64,000 bases of DNA from an uncultured Eubacteriales bacterium (GTDB lineage: Bacteria; Bacillota; Clostridia; Lachnospirales; Lachnospiraceae). Under the pieces are notes generated by a model, which saw only the letters and a list, made by a program, of their open reading frames with translations, was not told where the DNA came from and ran no database searches. This document shows positions 7,430 through 18,629 of this stretch, in pieces. Position 1 is the first letter of the stretch; each line of letters starts with the position of its first letter. The position numbers and the translations under genes were made by a program. The DNA is taken from the NCBI GenBank assembly GCA_900314845.1, contig OMWV01000004.1, positions 62,001 through 126,000 on the forward strand. The letters are read 5' to 3'.

Positions 7430-8959
7430 ATGATGGCAGAGAACGATATGAATGATGACAAGCTTGATATAGATGACAGTGTGTCGACTCCTTCTGAATC
7501 TGAGAATGATGATTTTGATTACCAGAAGGAAATAGACGAGATAGAGGCGCAGGAGCGCGAGCTGGCGAAAAGGCGCGAGCAGAAGATGAAGGAGCTGAAC
7601 GAGCGCAGGCAGGCCAGAGAGGAGAAGAAGGATCCCAGGCAGGCAAAGCGCGAGGAATCCCGCAGACAGAAGGAACTCAGAGAGCGCCGCAAGGAGAGCG
7701 AGTGGCTGGGCGAACCTTTTGACGAAGAGGAAGAAGCCCCTGTCTTAAGCTCCGGACCGAAGAAAAAGAAGAGCGGGAAGGGCCTTGTGGCTCTGATCGT
7801 CATCCTTGTTCTGATCGCCGCCGGCGGAGGAGCATTTGCCTTTAAGACGCAGATGGACAAGAAGACAGTTTCAGACTTTCAGGCTAAGGTCTCTGCTTTT
7901 CAGACAGACAAGCTGGATGGGGCGAGCCTTGGCTCTGATGCTTCCTATTTTGAAGATTTCATGAAGCAGTGTCAGGAAGCGATAGACGCGAAGAATATCT
8001 CCAAGATAAAGAGCCTGAACAAGCAGTGGGCGGACATGGAGAAAAAGTTCACGGATGATCAGACGGGCAGGGCTGCGCTTGATTCCTTTGCGGGGACTGT
8101 CAAGACGACTCTGGCGAAATATCAGACAACTTCAGACTCCAAGGACCAGTACGACAAGTTCATGGCCAGTCTCAAGAAGGCGCAGAATGATAACGATTTC
8201 AGCAGTGTGGATACCCTGAAGAAGAGCCTGGACACACTTGTGGGGACACTTAAGGCTTCTGATATCAAAGAAGCCCAGAAGCTGGAGAATTCCATAAAGG
8301 ATCTGGATATAGACAGCAAATATGTGACAGATGCTCAGAAGAAGAAGATGGATTCCTATTCAGACGCGGCAGAGAAGGCTGAGAAGGACGGGAATTACGC
8401 GGAGCAGATATCCCAGCTCCAGAAGTGGCTCTCCTACGCGCAGGACATTTCAACGTCTATAAAGGCGCAGAAGACAAAGGCATCCTCTCAGGCGGCGTCC
8501 GCGGCAGCATACTCTGAGTCTGTAAAGGCCGCTGCTCAGTCAGCGAGGGCTGCGGCGGCTGAATCGACAGCCCAGTCCATTGCCCAGTCCAAAAAGGCAG
8601 CCTCCGGATCCCAGTCGACATCATCCACGAAGGCATCAGGTACTTCCGGCAAGAGCGGTTCCGGGACCGGCAGCGGCTCTTATTCAACGATAAAGGGCGA
8701 TTTCGTATTTCCGGGAAGCAGCAGCAGCTATCTGACAAAGTCCAATCTCAAGGGACTCAGCTCTTCCCAGCTCATGATCGCCAGGAATGAGATCTACGCC
8801 CGCCACGGACGTAAATTTGACGATCCGGGCCTTAGGGCTTACTTCCAGAGCAAGTCCTGGTATAAGGGGACTGTTTCCCCCGCGAACTTCTCCGACTCTG
8901 TCTTCAACAAGTACGAGAAGGCAAATATCATGCTGATCAAGCAGTATGAGGGGATCTGA
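7430..8959 (+). CDS. Membrane-anchored YARHG-domain protein
   Basis: 509-residue protein with four parts: an acidic then highly charged cytoplasmic coil (residues 1-115, rich in E, K, R), one transmembrane helix (about 118-142, GLVALIVILVLIAAGGGAFAF), a long extracytoplasmic helical Lys/Asp/Ser-rich region, an Ala/Ser/Gly low-complexity linker (about 345-415), and a C-terminal YARHG domain (about 440-509) with IARNEIYARHGRKF and ending NIMLIKQYEGI. YARHG is a small extracellular domain of unknown function found in Firmicutes membrane proteins. GGGAGGGG lies before ATG 7430; an ATG at 7433 is equally possible. It sits between rplL and rpoB with its own promoter and terminator, which is unusual. 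Function not known. Confidence 0.85.
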   Translation: MMAENDMNDDKLDIDDSVSTPSESENDDFDYQKEIDEIEAQERELAKRREQKMKELNERRQAREEKKDPRQAKREESRRQKELRERRKESEWLGEPFDEEEEAPVLSSGPKKKKSGKGLVALIVILVLIAAGGGAFAFKTQMDKKTVSDFQAKVSAFQTDKLDGASLGSDASYFEDFMKQCQEAIDAKNISKIKSLNKQWADMEKKFTDDQTGRAALDSFAGTVKTTLAKYQTTSDSKDQYDKFMASLKKAQNDNDFSSVDTLKKSLDTLVGTLKASDIKEAQKLENSIKDLDIDSKYVTDAQKKKMDSYSDAAEKAEKDGNYAEQISQLQKWLSYAQDISTSIKAQKTKASSQAASAAAYSESVKAAAQSARAAAAESTAQSIAQSKKAASGSQSTSSTKASGTSGKSGSGTGSGSYSTIKGDFVFPGSSSSYLTKSNLKGLSSSQLMIARNEIYARHGRKFDDPGLRAYFQSKSWYKGTVSPANFSDSVFNKYEKANIMLIKQYEGI

Positions 8960-8983
8960 TCATAATTAGCGCGACATTTTTTC

Positions 8984-9014
8984 GGGGCCGGCATCTGCCG
9001 ACCCCTTTTGCTTT
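8984..9014 (+). terminator. Terminator of the YARHG-domain gene
   Basis: GGGG (8984-8987) and CGGCA (8989-8993) pair with TGCCG (8996-9000) and CCCC (9002-9005), followed by TTTTGCTTT. Confidence 0.78.
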
Positions 9015-9046
9015 ACATTTATTTTACTCAGATTGTCTGTAAATGC

Positions 9047-9076
9047 TTGACAAACGCTTGACACATATGCTATTAT
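9047..9076 (+). promoter_or_regulatory. Promoter of rpoBC
   Basis: TTGACA (9047-9052), 18-bp spacer, TATTAT (9071-9076). A second TTGACA (9058-9063) lies 11 bases downstream in a GCTTGACA direct repeat but has no -10 box at the right distance. The leader to rpoB is about 100 bases. Confidence 0.72.
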
Positions 9077-9186
9077 TAGACACTGCGTTAAATTGGATGT
9101 TTATGCATTTTTGACAGCAGTTTTTCGCAGACTTTTTTAGTACCTTATTCACGTCTACTTACAATTCAGGGAGTGAAAAAGCGTCA

Positions 9187-12100
9187 ATGAATAAGAGCAG
9201 AATAAAGCCTGTCAGATCAGGCAAGGGTATGAGGATGAGTTTTTCCCGTCAGAAGGAAGTACTCGCCATGCCAAACCTTATTGAGATTCAGAAGAAGTCT
9301 TATGATTGGTTCCTTCATGAGGGACTCAGGGAGGCTTTTGATGACATTTCACCTATATCGGATTACAGCGGCCATCTCAGCCTGGAATTTGGCGATTTCA
9401 GACTGGACGATCCCAAGAGGACGATCGAGGAGTGCAAGGAGAGGAAGTCTACTTATTCCGCCCCTCTCAGATCCAAGGTCCGTCTGATCAACAAGGATTC
9501 AGACGATGTTCCGGAACTTGAGATCTATATGGGCGATCTTCCGCTCATGACTGACACGGGCACATTTGTTATCAACGGTGCAGAGCGTGTTATCGTCAGC
9601 CAGCTGGTCCGTTCACCAGGCATATACTACGATATCACTGAGGATAAGGGAGGCAAACCCCTCTATTCGGCGACGGTCATCCCCAACCGGGGCGCATGGC
9701 TCGAGTATGAGACAGACTCTAATGATATTTTCAGTGTCCGTGTCGACAGAACCCGCAAGGTACCTGTAACCGTGCTCCTTCGTGCGCTTGGCCTCGGTAC
9801 GAATCAGGAGATCATAGATACATTCGGCGAGGAGACCAAGATCCTTGCCACAATAGCAAAGGACAGTTCTGATTCCTACAACACAGGTCTCATAGAACTT
9901 TACAAGAAGATCAGGCCGGGCGAACCCGCGACTCCGGACAGCGCTGAGGCTATGATCAGCGGTATGTTCTTTGACCCCAGAAGATACGATCTTGCCAGGG
10001 TCGGCAGATATAAGTTTAACAAAAAGCTGGCGCTCAAGAACCGCATAACGGGATTTGCCCTGGCGGAAGACGCGGTAGATGAGACGACAGGTGAGATCAT
10101 TGCCGAGAAGGGGACCATGCTCACGGAGGAGATGGCGGCACAGATCCAGAACGCCGCGATCCCTTCAGTTTCTGTCCAGACAGAGGATAAGATCGTTAAG
10201 GTCCTTTCCAATATGATGGTAGAGCTGAAGTATTACCTTCCGGATGCGGATCCTGAGAGCCTTGGCCTCAACGGCGACTATGTTTACTATCCTGTTCTCA
10301 GTCAGATCCTTGAGGAGAATGACGAAGAGGAGGACATTCTCGCTGCGATCAGGAGAGACGCGGCTGATCTCAACCCTCTGCATATCACAAGGGAAGACAT
10401 TTTTGCTTCCATTAACTATAATATCCACCTGGGATACGGCGTCGGCAATAAGGATGATATCGATCACCTGGGCAACAGAAGGATCCGTGCGGTAGGTGAG
10501 CTGCTCCAGAACCAGTACAGGATCGGCCTTTCAAGGATGGAGCGTGTTGTCCGTGACCGTATGACGACACAGGACAGGGAGAATATCACAGCCCAGTCTC
10601 TTGTCAACATAAAGCCGATCACTGCGGCAGTCAAGGAGTTCTTCGGAAGTTCCCAGCTGTCCCAGTTCATGGATCAGAACAACCCGCTCTCGGAGCTGAC
10701 GCATAAGAGACGTCTCTCAGCCCTCGGTCCCGGCGGTCTTTCACGAGACAGAGCAGGATTCGAAGTTCGAGATGTCCATTATACCCATTACGGCAGGATG
10801 TGCCCTGTAGAGACACCAGAAGGCCCTAATATCGGTCTGATAAACTCTCTGGCAAGCTACGCCAGGATCAATCAGTACGGTTTCATAGAGGCTCCTTACA
10901 GGAAGCTCGATAAGACAGACCCGTCCAACCCCAGGGTTACAGAGGACGTTGTATATCTGACAGCGGATGAAGAGGATAAGTACAGGGTCGTACAGGCCAA
11001 TGAGCCTCTCGATGAGAATGGCTATTTTATAAACAATAACCTTTCCGGCCGTTTCAGGGAAGATACCACTTCCTTTAAGAAGGACCAGGTCGACCTGATG
11101 GACGTTTCCCCGAGAATGGTATTCTCCGTGGCGACATCCATGATCCCCTTCCTGCAGAACGATGACGCCAACCGTGCCCTGATGGGTTCCAATATGCAGA
11201 GGCAGGCAGTGCCTCTCATGATAACGGATTCTCCTGTTATCGGAACCGGCATGGAAGAGAAGGCAGCCGTAGACTCAGGCGTATGCGTTATCGCAAAGCG
11301 TGCGGGAACTGTCGAGAGATCTGCGTCCAATGAGATCATCATAAAGACAGATGACGGTCAGAGAGATGAGTATCATCTGCAGAAGTTCGCCGGCAGCAAC
11401 CAGGGCGCCTGCTACAACCAGAGATCCATCGTATTTAAGGGCGACCATGTTGAGGCAGGAGATGTGATCGCGGACGGACCTTCCACTTCCGGCGGAGAGA
11501 TCGCGCTGGGCAAGAACCCTCTCATAGGATTTATGACATGGGAAGGATACAATTTCGAGGATGCTGTCCTGCTCAGTGAGAGATTAGTAAAAGAGGATGT
11601 ATACACATCCATCCATATATCTGAATATGAGGCGGAAGCCCGCGATACAAAACTGGGACCCGAGGAGATCACGAATGATGTTCCCGGTGTCGGCGATGAC
11701 GCTCTCAAGAATCTTGATGAGCGAGGTATCATCCGTATCGGAGCTGTAGTCCGCACAGGTGATATCCTGGTCGGCAAGGTAACCCCCAAGGGGGAGACAG
11801 AGCTTACGGCTGAGGAAAGACTCCTTCGCGCCATATTCGGCGAGAAGGCGAGAGAAGTCAGAGATACTTCCCTTAAGGTTCCCCACGGTGAGTACGGTAT
11901 CATCCTTGACGCCAAGGTATTTACCAGGGAGAACAACGACGAGCTGGCTCCCGGCGTCAACATGAGCGTGCGTGTCTATATCGCGCAGAAGAGAAAGATC
12001 TCTGTCGGCGATAAGATGGCCGGACGTCATGGAAACAAGGGTGTCGTTTCCCGTATCCTTCCTGTTGAGGATATGCCTTTCCTTCCGAACGGCAGACCTC

Positions 12101-13026
12101 TGGATATCGTTCTGAACCCGCTGGGCGTGCCTTCCCGTATGAACATAGGCCAGGTCCTTGAGATCCATCTGGGACTCGCGGCACAGGCACTGGGATTTAA
12201 GATAGAGACGCCGGTCTTCAACGGGGCTTCGGAGTCGGAGATCATGGATACGCTGGAGATGGCCAATGATTACGTAAACTCCTCCTGGGAAGACTTTTCC
12301 GAAAAGTGGAAGGACAACCTTCAGGAGAGCGTATACAGCTATCTGGATGAGCACAGGGATTACAGAAAAGAGTGGAAGGGCGTTCCTATAGACAGGACAG
12401 GAAAGGTCCGCTTAAGGGATGGCCGTACCGGTGAGTATTTTGAGAATCCCACCACGATCGGCTTCATGCACTACTTAAAGCTCCATCATCTTGTTGATGA
12501 TAAGATCCACGCGCGTTCAACAGGCCCTTATGCCCTTGTTACACAGCAGCCTCTCGGCGGCAAGGCCCAGTTCGGAGGCCAGAGATTCGGCGAGATGGAG
12601 GTCTGGGCTCTCGAGGCATATGGCGCGGCTTATACACTTCAGGAGATCCTGACATTCAAGTCTGATGACGTGAATGGCCGTGTCAGAGCATATGAAGCGA
12701 TCATTAAGGGCGAGAATATGACAGAACCCGGCATACCTGAGTCTTTCAAGGTACTGCTTAAGGAGCTTCAGTCCCTGGCACTGGATATCAGGCTTCTGCG
12801 TGAGGACAACACAGAAGTTGAACTTGATGAGTCTGTGGATTACGGCACAGAGGATTACAAGAGTCTTATGAACATGGGGGAGAATGATTTTAACTTCCCC
12901 GTGGAGGATAAAGAACTCGGCGAGCATGGATTTTCCATTCAGTCAGATGGCAGCTCTGTCATTGATTTTGAGGAAGACCATGACTCAGACAGCAGCACAG
13001 AGGATGATCATTCGGATAACGAATAG
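9187..13026 (+). CDS. rpoB: RNA polymerase beta subunit
   Basis: 1279-residue catalytic beta subunit of RNA polymerase, normal for Clostridia. Seen: N-terminal [20 protein letters not shown]; the rifampicin pocket near residues 485-515 ([20 protein letters not shown] then [11 protein letters not shown]), with the wild-type D, H and S at the classic resistance positions; [14 protein letters not shown]; the C-terminal [33 protein letters not shown]. The last 40 residues form an acidic tail. It has its own promoter and is uncoupled from rplJL. rpoC follows after 17 bases. GGGAG upstream is a modest, rather distant ribosome binding site for ATG 9187. Confidence 0.98.
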   Translation: MNKSRIKPVRSGKGMRMSFSRQKEVLAMPNLIEIQKKSYDWFLHEGLREAFDDISPISDYSGHLSLEFGDFRLDDPKRTIEECKERKSTYSAPLRSKVRLINKDSDDVPELEIYMGDLPLMTDTGTFVINGAERVIVSQLVRSPGIYYDITEDKGGKPLYSATVIPNRGAWLEYETDSNDIFSVRVDRTRKVPVTVLLRALGLGTNQEIIDTFGEETKILATIAKDSSDSYNTGLIELYKKIRPGEPATPDSAEAMISGMFFDPRRYDLARVGRYKFNKKLALKNRITGFALAEDAVDETTGEIIAEKGTMLTEEMAAQIQNAAIPSVSVQTEDKIVKVLSNMMVELKYYLPDADPESLGLNGDYVYYPVLSQILEENDEEEDILAAIRRDAADLNPLHITREDIFASINYNIHLGYGVGNKDDIDHLGNRRIRAVGELLQNQYRIGLSRMERVVRDRMTTQDRENITAQSLVNIKPITAAVKEFFGSSQLSQFMDQNNPLSELTHKRRLSALGPGGLSRDRAGFEVRDVHYTHYGRMCPVETPEGPNIGLINSLASYARINQYGFIEAPYRKLDKTDPSNPRVTEDVVYLTADEEDKYRVVQANEPLDENGYFINNNLSGRFREDTTSFKKDQVDLMDVSPRMVFSVATSMIPFLQNDDANRALMGSNMQRQAVPLMITDSPVIGTGMEEKAAVDSGVCVIAKRAGTVERSASNEIIIKTDDGQRDEYHLQKFAGSNQGACYNQRSIVFKGDHVEAGDVIADGPSTSGGEIALGKNPLIGFMTWEGYNFEDAVLLSERLVKEDVYTSIHISEYEAEARDTKLGPEEITNDVPGVGDDALKNLDERGIIRIGAVVRTGDILVGKVTPKGETELTAEERLLRAIFGEKAREVRDTSLKVPHGEYGIILDAKVFTRENNDELAPGVNMSVRVYIAQKRKISVGDKMAGRHGNKGVVSRILPVEDMPFLPNGRPLDIVLNPLGVPSRMNIGQVLEIHLGLAAQALGFKIETPVFNGASESEIMDTLEMANDYVNSSWEDFSEKWKDNLQESVYSYLDEHRDYRKEWKGVPIDRTGKVRLRDGRTGEYFENPTTIGFMHYLKLHHLVDDKIHARSTGPYALVTQQPLGGKAQFGGQRFGEMEVWALEAYGAAYTLQEILTFKSDDVNGRVRAYEAIIKGENMTEPGIPESFKVLLKELQSLALDIRLLREDNTEVELDESVDYGTEDYKSLMNMGENDFNFPVEDKELGEHGFSIQSDGSSVIDFEEDHDSDSSTEDDHSDNE

Positions 13027-13043
13027 GGAGGAGTGTCACTTAT

Positions 13044-16000
13044 ATGCCGGGAACTTTAGGTAATGAAAACTATAGATCGTTAACATTTGATGCGATAAAG
13101 ATCGGTCTTGCCTCACCGGAGAAGATCAGACAGTGGTCACACGGCGAGGTCAAGAAACCCGAGACCATCAATTACAGGACACTCAAGCCGGAGAAGGACG
13201 GCCTTTACTGCGAAAAGATTTTCGGACCCAGCAAGGACTGGGAGTGCCACTGCGGTAAGTATAAAAAGATCCGCTACAAGGGCGTAGTATGCGATAAGTG
13301 CGGGGTAGAAGTTACAAAGTCCAGCGTAAGGCGTGAACGCATGGGTCACATTGAGCTGGCAGCGCCTGTATCCCATATCTGGTATTTTAAGGGGATCCCC
13401 AGCCGGATGGGTCTCATGCTCGACATGACTCCCAAGAATCTGGAGAAGGTTCTTTATTTCGCGGCTTATGTAGTCCTTGACGCGGGAAGCACAACATACA
13501 ATGTAAAAGATATCCTTTCAGAGAGAGAGTATCAGAAGGCTCTGCAGGAGTTCCCCGACGATCCTGACTTCAGAGCGGAGATGGGAGCAGAGGCTATTCT
13601 TGAACTGCTCAAGAATATAGATCTTGAGGAGGCTTCTGCCCAGCTGACAGAGGAGCTGAGGGAAGCTACCGGTCAGAAGCGTGCCAAGATCGTGAAGAGG
13701 CTCGAGGCTGTCGAGGCCTTCCGGACATCAGGCAACAGGCCTGAGTGGATGATCCTGACAGCCATCCCTGTTATCCCTCCTGATATCCGTCCCATGGTAC
13801 AGCTGGATGGCGGCCGTTTCGCCACATCGGATCTGAACGACCTCTACAGAAGAATCATAAACAGGAATAACAGACTCAAGAGGCTCCTGGAACTGGGCGC
13901 TCCCGACATCATTGTGAGGAACGAGAAGCGTATGCTCCAGGAGGCTGTCGATGCCCTCATAGATAACGGAAGAAGGGGAAGACCTGTCACAGGCCCCGGC
14001 AACAGGGCTATGAAGTCTCTCTCCGATATGCTCAAGGGCAAGCAGGGACGTTTCCGTCAGAATCTCCTGGGCAAGCGTGTCGATTATTCAGGACGTTCTG
14101 TTATTGTTGTAGGACCTGAGCTGAAGATCTATCAGTGCGGTCTCCCCAAGGAGATGGCAATAGAGCTCTTCAAGCCTTTCGTTATGAGAGAACTCGTAGC
14201 AAAGGGCAAGGCTCACAATATTAAGTCTGCCAAGAGAATGGTAGAACGCCAGGAAGAGGAAGTATGGGATGTGCTGGAGGATGTGATAAAAGAGCATCCT
14301 GTTATGCTCAACCGTGCTCCTACGCTGCACAGATTAGGTATTCAGGCATTTGAGCCCGTTCTGGTAGAGGGAAAGGCTATCAAGCTCCACCCCCTTGCCT
14401 GCACACCTTTTAACGCCGATTTCGATGGAGACCAGATGGCTGTGCATGTACCTCTCTTTGTAGAGGCCCAGGGCGAGTGCAGATTCATGCTGCTTTCTCC
14501 CAACAATCTTTTGAAGCCTTCCGATGGCGCGCCTGTTACCGTGCCTACCCAGGATATGGTCCTTGGACTTTACTATCTCACCCTTGAGAAGCCTGAGGAT
14601 CTGGGCGACAGGAAGCCGGGCGAGGAGAGGTATTACAAGGATGTGAATGAGGCTCTTCTTGCATACAAGAACCACATTATCACACTCCAGGAGCCGATCC
14701 GTGTCAGAATGACCGGCAAGGTAGACGGCGTTATGACTTCAAGAGTCATAAAGTCCACACTGGGACGCTTCCTTTTCAATGAAGGACTCCCCCAGGATCT
14801 TGGCTTTGTCGACAGATCCAACCATGAGAACGATCTCATGCCGGAAGTAAACTTCCTCATTAAGAAGGGCGAGCTCAAGAAGATCATAAACAGATGTATT
14901 GACATACACGGCGCCACAAGGACGGCGGAGGTTCTTGATTACATAAAGGCAACCGGTTACTACTACTCAACGATCAGCGGCATTTCGGTTTCCATTTCCG
15001 ATATGACAGTTCCTCCCGAAAAGGAAGATCTTGTCCATGCTTCTGAGGAAAAGGTTGAGAAGATATCCGAGGCCTACAGGCGAGGCCTTCTGTCTAATGA
15101 CGGCAGGTACAAGGCTGTCATCGATGTGTGGAACGAGTGCCAGAAGCAGGTTTCATCCGCTCTTAAGTCTCATATGGACAAGTACAACAATATCCATATG
15201 ATGGCTGATTCAGGGGCCCGTGGTTCCGATAAGCAGATAGAGCAGCTTGCCGGAATGCGAGGCCTCATGTCCGATACCCAGGGACGTGCGATAGAGCTCC
15301 CTATCAAGTCGAACTTCAGAGAAGGACTTGATGTTCTGGAGTACTTTATTTCCGCCCACGGCGCCCGCAAGGGTCTGTCCGATACAGCCCTGCGTACAGC
15401 CGATTCCGGATATATGACAAGACGTCTTGTTGATGTATCCCAGGATCTGATCATCCGCGAGAACGACTGTTCCGTGGACAAGGATACCATCCCCGGCATG
15501 TGGATAGAAGCCCTGACAGTTATAGAGGATAAGAACGAGATCGTGCTCGAGAAGCTTTCCGACCGTATCTCAGGAAGATATGCTGCTGACGATGTTGCCG
15601 ATCCCTCAACGGGGGAGATCATCGTTAAGGCAAATCATATGATCACGCCCAAGCGTGCCTCTATGATAGAGGATGCCGGGATCACAAAGGTAAGAGTCCG
15701 CACAGCTCTTTCCTGCAGATCTCATATGGGCATCTGCGCAAAGTGTTACGGCCAGAACCTGGCAACAGGTATGCCGGTACAGATCGGCGAGGCAGTCGGC
15801 ATCATCGCTGCCCAGTCTATCGGCGAGCCGGGCACACAGCTTACCATGAGAACATTCCACACCGGCGGTGTTGCTACCGGAGCGGATATCACACAGGGTC
15901 TTCCCCGAGTTGAGGAGCTTTTTGAGGCCAGGAAGCCTAAGGGTCTTGCCATCATTTCCGAGTTCGGAGGCAGGGCAGCCGTTCACGAGTCAAAGAAGAA

Positions 16001-16763
16001 GAGGGAAGTAGTTGTTACTTCTGAAGACGGAAACTCAAAGTCATACGCGATTCCTTTCCGTTCCGAGCTTCTTATCGAGGACGGACAGGAGATAAAGGCT
16101 GGCGAGAGTATCACGAAGGGTTCTGTCAACCCTCATGATATCCTCAGGATAAACGGTGTACGCGCCGCACAGGATTATATTATCCGCGAGGTACAGAAGG
16201 TTTACCGCAATCAGGGTGTTGAGATCAACGATAAGCATATAGAAGTTATCGTTCGCCAGATGATGAAGAAGATCCATGTGGATAAGGGCGGCGATTCGAA
16301 GTTCCTTCCCGGAACACTTGTCGATATGCTTGAGTTCGATGATGTGAACAGCAAGCTGGAGGAGGAAGGTCTTGAGCCTGCCCAGGGAACCCATGTTATG
16401 CTTGGTATCACAAAGGCATCCCTGGCAACGAATTCCTGGCTGTCAGCTGCGTCATTCCAGGAGACGACAAAGGTTCTCACAGATGCCGCTATAAAGGGCA
16501 AGGTCGATCCGCTGATCGGCCTCAAGGAGAATGTCATCTTGGGTAAGCTCATCCCGGCCGGTACCGGAATGAAGCGTTACCGCAGCACGAACATCAGCAC
16601 GGAATTTGAGAATACAGTGATAGATCCGGACGATGAGATCTCACTCTCAGACGATGGATTTTCAGATGATTTCGATGAGGACATCCCTGTTCTGGCGCCG
16701 GAAGATCCGCAGCCTGCAGCAGTTGAAATCGGAACAGATGACACAGATAAGACAGAAGAGTAA
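13044..16763 (+). CDS. rpoC: RNA polymerase beta' subunit
   Basis: 1239-residue beta' subunit. Seen: N-terminal zinc ribbon ([20 protein letters not shown], about residues 68-88), the catalytic [12 protein letters not shown] (about 457-468) whose three aspartates hold the active-site magnesium, the trigger-loop region [10 protein letters not shown], a second zinc site of cysteines around [14 protein letters not shown], and the conserved [16 protein letters not shown] near the end. The C-terminal extension is acidic. The large insertions of proteobacterial beta' are missing, as expected. Co-transcribed with rpoB; GGGAGGAG lies upstream of ATG 13044 and a strong terminator follows. Confidence 0.98.
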   Translation: MPGTLGNENYRSLTFDAIKIGLASPEKIRQWSHGEVKKPETINYRTLKPEKDGLYCEKIFGPSKDWECHCGKYKKIRYKGVVCDKCGVEVTKSSVRRERMGHIELAAPVSHIWYFKGIPSRMGLMLDMTPKNLEKVLYFAAYVVLDAGSTTYNVKDILSEREYQKALQEFPDDPDFRAEMGAEAILELLKNIDLEEASAQLTEELREATGQKRAKIVKRLEAVEAFRTSGNRPEWMILTAIPVIPPDIRPMVQLDGGRFATSDLNDLYRRIINRNNRLKRLLELGAPDIIVRNEKRMLQEAVDALIDNGRRGRPVTGPGNRAMKSLSDMLKGKQGRFRQNLLGKRVDYSGRSVIVVGPELKIYQCGLPKEMAIELFKPFVMRELVAKGKAHNIKSAKRMVERQEEEVWDVLEDVIKEHPVMLNRAPTLHRLGIQAFEPVLVEGKAIKLHPLACTPFNADFDGDQMAVHVPLFVEAQGECRFMLLSPNNLLKPSDGAPVTVPTQDMVLGLYYLTLEKPEDLGDRKPGEERYYKDVNEALLAYKNHIITLQEPIRVRMTGKVDGVMTSRVIKSTLGRFLFNEGLPQDLGFVDRSNHENDLMPEVNFLIKKGELKKIINRCIDIHGATRTAEVLDYIKATGYYYSTISGISVSISDMTVPPEKEDLVHASEEKVEKISEAYRRGLLSNDGRYKAVIDVWNECQKQVSSALKSHMDKYNNIHMMADSGARGSDKQIEQLAGMRGLMSDTQGRAIELPIKSNFREGLDVLEYFISAHGARKGLSDTALRTADSGYMTRRLVDVSQDLIIRENDCSVDKDTIPGMWIEALTVIEDKNEIVLEKLSDRISGRYAADDVADPSTGEIIVKANHMITPKRASMIEDAGITKVRVRTALSCRSHMGICAKCYGQNLATGMPVQIGEAVGIIAAQSIGEPGTQLTMRTFHTGGVATGADITQGLPRVEELFEARKPKGLAIISEFGGRAAVHESKKKREVVVTSEDGNSKSYAIPFRSELLIEDGQEIKAGESITKGSVNPHDILRINGVRAAQDYIIREVQKVYRNQGVEINDKHIEVIVRQMMKKIHVDKGGDSKFLPGTLVDMLEFDDVNSKLEEEGLEPAQGTHVMLGITKASLATNSWLSAASFQETTKVLTDAAIKGKVDPLIGLKENVILGKLIPAGTGMKRYRSTNISTEFENTVIDPDDEISLSDDGFSDDFDEDIPVLAPEDPQPAAVEIGTDDTDKTEE

Positions 16764-16782
16764 TATTTTCTGACAGCAAAAT

Positions 16783-16830
16783 GGGGTTGTGAAAAAGCGT
16801 TAACTCGTTTTTTCACAGCCCCTCTTTTTT
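16783..16830. terminator. Bidirectional terminator between rpoC and glpK
   Basis: GGGGTTGTGAAAAA (16783-16796) pairs with TTTTTTCACAGCCCC (16808-16822), followed by TCTTTTTT on the + strand and by ATTTTG on the - strand, so it can serve the convergent genes rpoC and glpK. Confidence 0.9.
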
Positions 16831-16840
16831 CGTATGAAAT

Positions 16841-18334
16841 TTAATCCTTTGCCCAGCCAAGTGACCTTCCTACGGCTTTATGCCAGCCGTCCAGAAGCTC
16901 ATCTTTTCGGCTTTCCGGCATATCAGGCGAGAAGATTCTCTCAACAGACAGGATGCTGCGGATCTCTTCCCTGTCGTTCCAGAAACCGGCTGCAAGACCG
17001 CCCAGACAGGCAGCCCCCATGGCTGTGGTCTCCACACACCGGGGTCTAATGACCTTCTGGCCTATGATGTCTGCCTGGAACTGCATGAGAAAATTGTTCT
17101 GGCAGGCCCCTCCGTCTACCTTAAGAGATTCCAGTTTTACGCCGGAATCCTTCTCCATGGCTGTCAGGATGTCATAGGTCTGGTAGGCCAGGGATTCCAG
17201 GGTGGCTCTCACAAGATGAGCCCGGGTAAATCCCCGGGTGATGCCGCTGATACAGCCTCTGGCGTACTGATCCCAGTAGGGAGCTCCCAGACCGGTAAAG
17301 GCGGGGACGACGTAGACCCCTGCTGTGTCAGGAACGCTCATGGCAATGGTCTCGGAATCGGATGCTTTCTTTATGATCTCCAGCTCATCGCGCAGCCACT
17401 GGATAGCCGCGCCGGCGACAAAAACACTGCCTTCCAGAGCATATTCCACGCTGCTGTCAGCAGAGGCAGCTATGGTGGTCAGAAGCCCGTTCCGGGACTC
17501 AACAGCCTGACGGCCGGTATTCATCAGCATAAAGCAGCCTGTCCCGTAGGTGTTCTTTGCCTGGCCGGGCTTAAAGCAGCACTGGCCGAAAAGAGCGCTC
17601 TGCTGATCGCCCGCCGCCCCGCAAATGGGGATAGGGTCCCCTGTTATCCTGGGGTCTGTCAGGCCGTAGATACAGCTGGAAGGCTTTACCTGAGGAAGCA
17701 GGCAGGAGGGAATATCGAGGATCTTCAGCAGATCCTGGTCCCAGTCCAGCCGGTGGATATCAAAGAGCATGGTCCGGGAGGCGTTTGTATAATCCGTCAC
17801 ATGGACTTTTCCCCCGGTAAGGTTCCATATGATCCAGCTATCGACTGTGCCGAAGAGAAGTTCCCCCTTCTCAGCCCTGGCTCTAACCCCGGGGACATTG
17901 TCCAGGATCCACTTTATCTTTGAACCGGAGAAATAAGCATCCGGCAGAAGACCGGTGACGGACCGGATATAGCCGGTAAGGCCTTCCTCCTTCAGCCTGT
18001 CTATGATATCCGCGGTCCTTCTGCACTGCCACACAATGGCGTTGTAAACAGGGCGTCCCGTTTTTTTATCCCATAGGATCGTCGTCTCGCGCTGATTTGT
18101 GATACCGATAGAAGCGATATCTTTTCCGCAGGCTCCTATTCTGTCCATAGCCAGGAGCATGGTGCCGCGGACGGTCTCCCAGATATCTATGGGGTCATGC
18201 TCTACCCAGCCCGGCTGGGGGTAATGCTGAGTAAACTCCTGCTGGGCTGAGCTTACAACATTTCCCGAATGATCGAATATCATGCACCGGGAACTTGTCG
18301 TCCCCTGATCGATGGCCAGTGCGTACTTTCCCAT
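16841..18334 (-). CDS. glpK: Glycerol kinase
   Basis: 497-residue FGGY-family kinase that phosphorylates glycerol to sn-glycerol 3-phosphate with ATP. Seen: the N-terminal ATP-site motif [27 protein letters not shown], the substrate segment TNQRETT and the FGGY signatures [13 protein letters not shown] and [13 protein letters not shown]. In Enterococcus and Bacillus enzymes a histidine in a YHFYG-type stretch before the AGDQQ motif is phosphorylated by HPr; here the corresponding stretch reads [19 protein letters not shown] and I see no histidine, so PTS activation may be absent. GGGAGG precedes ATG 18334. No glpF or glpO neighbour is present; transcription converges with rpoC. Confidence 0.96.
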   Translation of the reverse strand: MGKYALAIDQGTTSSRCMIFDHSGNVVSSAQQEFTQHYPQPGWVEHDPIDIWETVRGTMLLAMDRIGACGKDIASIGITNQRETTILWDKKTGRPVYNAIVWQCRRTADIIDRLKEEGLTGYIRSVTGLLPDAYFSGSKIKWILDNVPGVRARAEKGELLFGTVDSWIIWNLTGGKVHVTDYTNASRTMLFDIHRLDWDQDLLKILDIPSCLLPQVKPSSCIYGLTDPRITGDPIPICGAAGDQQSALFGQCCFKPGQAKNTYGTGCFMLMNTGRQAVESRNGLLTTIAASADSSVEYALEGSVFVAGAAIQWLRDELEIIKKASDSETIAMSVPDTAGVYVVPAFTGLGAPYWDQYARGCISGITRGFTRAHLVRATLESLAYQTYDILTAMEKDSGVKLESLKVDGGACQNNFLMQFQADIIGQKVIRPRCVETTAMGAACLGGLAAGFWNDREEIRSILSVERIFSPDMPESRKDELLDGWHKAVGRSLGWAKD

Positions 18335-18468
18335 AATAATATATGCCTCCCTGCGGCAAATGCTGCCCGGATCAGACGCTGCCAGGAACTTTGCCTTTTT
18401 TCATATTTACATACATTTTACCATCGGGCCGGCGGATGCGTCAATGAAGGCCGCAAATTCCGGCAAGC

Positions 18469-18497
18469 TTTACAAATCCTGCCTCCTGTCGTATAAT
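18469..18497 (+). promoter_or_regulatory. Promoter of the tenA operon
   Basis: TTTACA (18469-18474), 17-bp spacer, TATAAT (18492-18497). The predicted start near 18504 gives a leader of about 125 bases. Confidence 0.75.
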
Positions 18498-18536
18498 TCT
18501 TAATCAGTACGGGAATGTTTTTTATTTTTATGACCT

Positions 18537-18582
18537 GCGCAGACCGCATCCGAACGAAGTTCAGATTTAAGATCGGTCTGCA
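18537..18582 (+). promoter_or_regulatory. Structured leader upstream of tenA
   Basis: CAGACCG (18539-18545) pairs with CGGTCTG (18574-18580), and inside it GAAC (18552-18555) and GTTC (18559-18562) close a GAA triloop. No T-run follows, so it is not a plain terminator. The TPP riboswitch core (CTGAGA and CTGATCTGG type blocks) is not present. This may be an unassigned regulatory RNA or a protein operator. Confidence 0.45.
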
Positions 18583-18629
18583 GAAAAATTATATATTCTA
18601 TATTTCGATATGCTGTGAGAGGAGCATCC

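Noticed and set aside
10640-10740. Rifampicin resistance substitutions in rpoB
   Set aside because: All classic positions (Q, D, H, S in the [10 protein letters not shown] to RRLSALG stretch) are wild type.
16880-17923. A 347-codon open frame on the + strand across glpK
   Set aside because: It is a mirror of the clear glycerol kinase gene on the other strand, with no ribosome binding site and no recognisable motif.
18498-18629. TPP riboswitch before tenA
   Set aside because: The conserved CTGAGA and CTGATCTGG-type blocks are missing.
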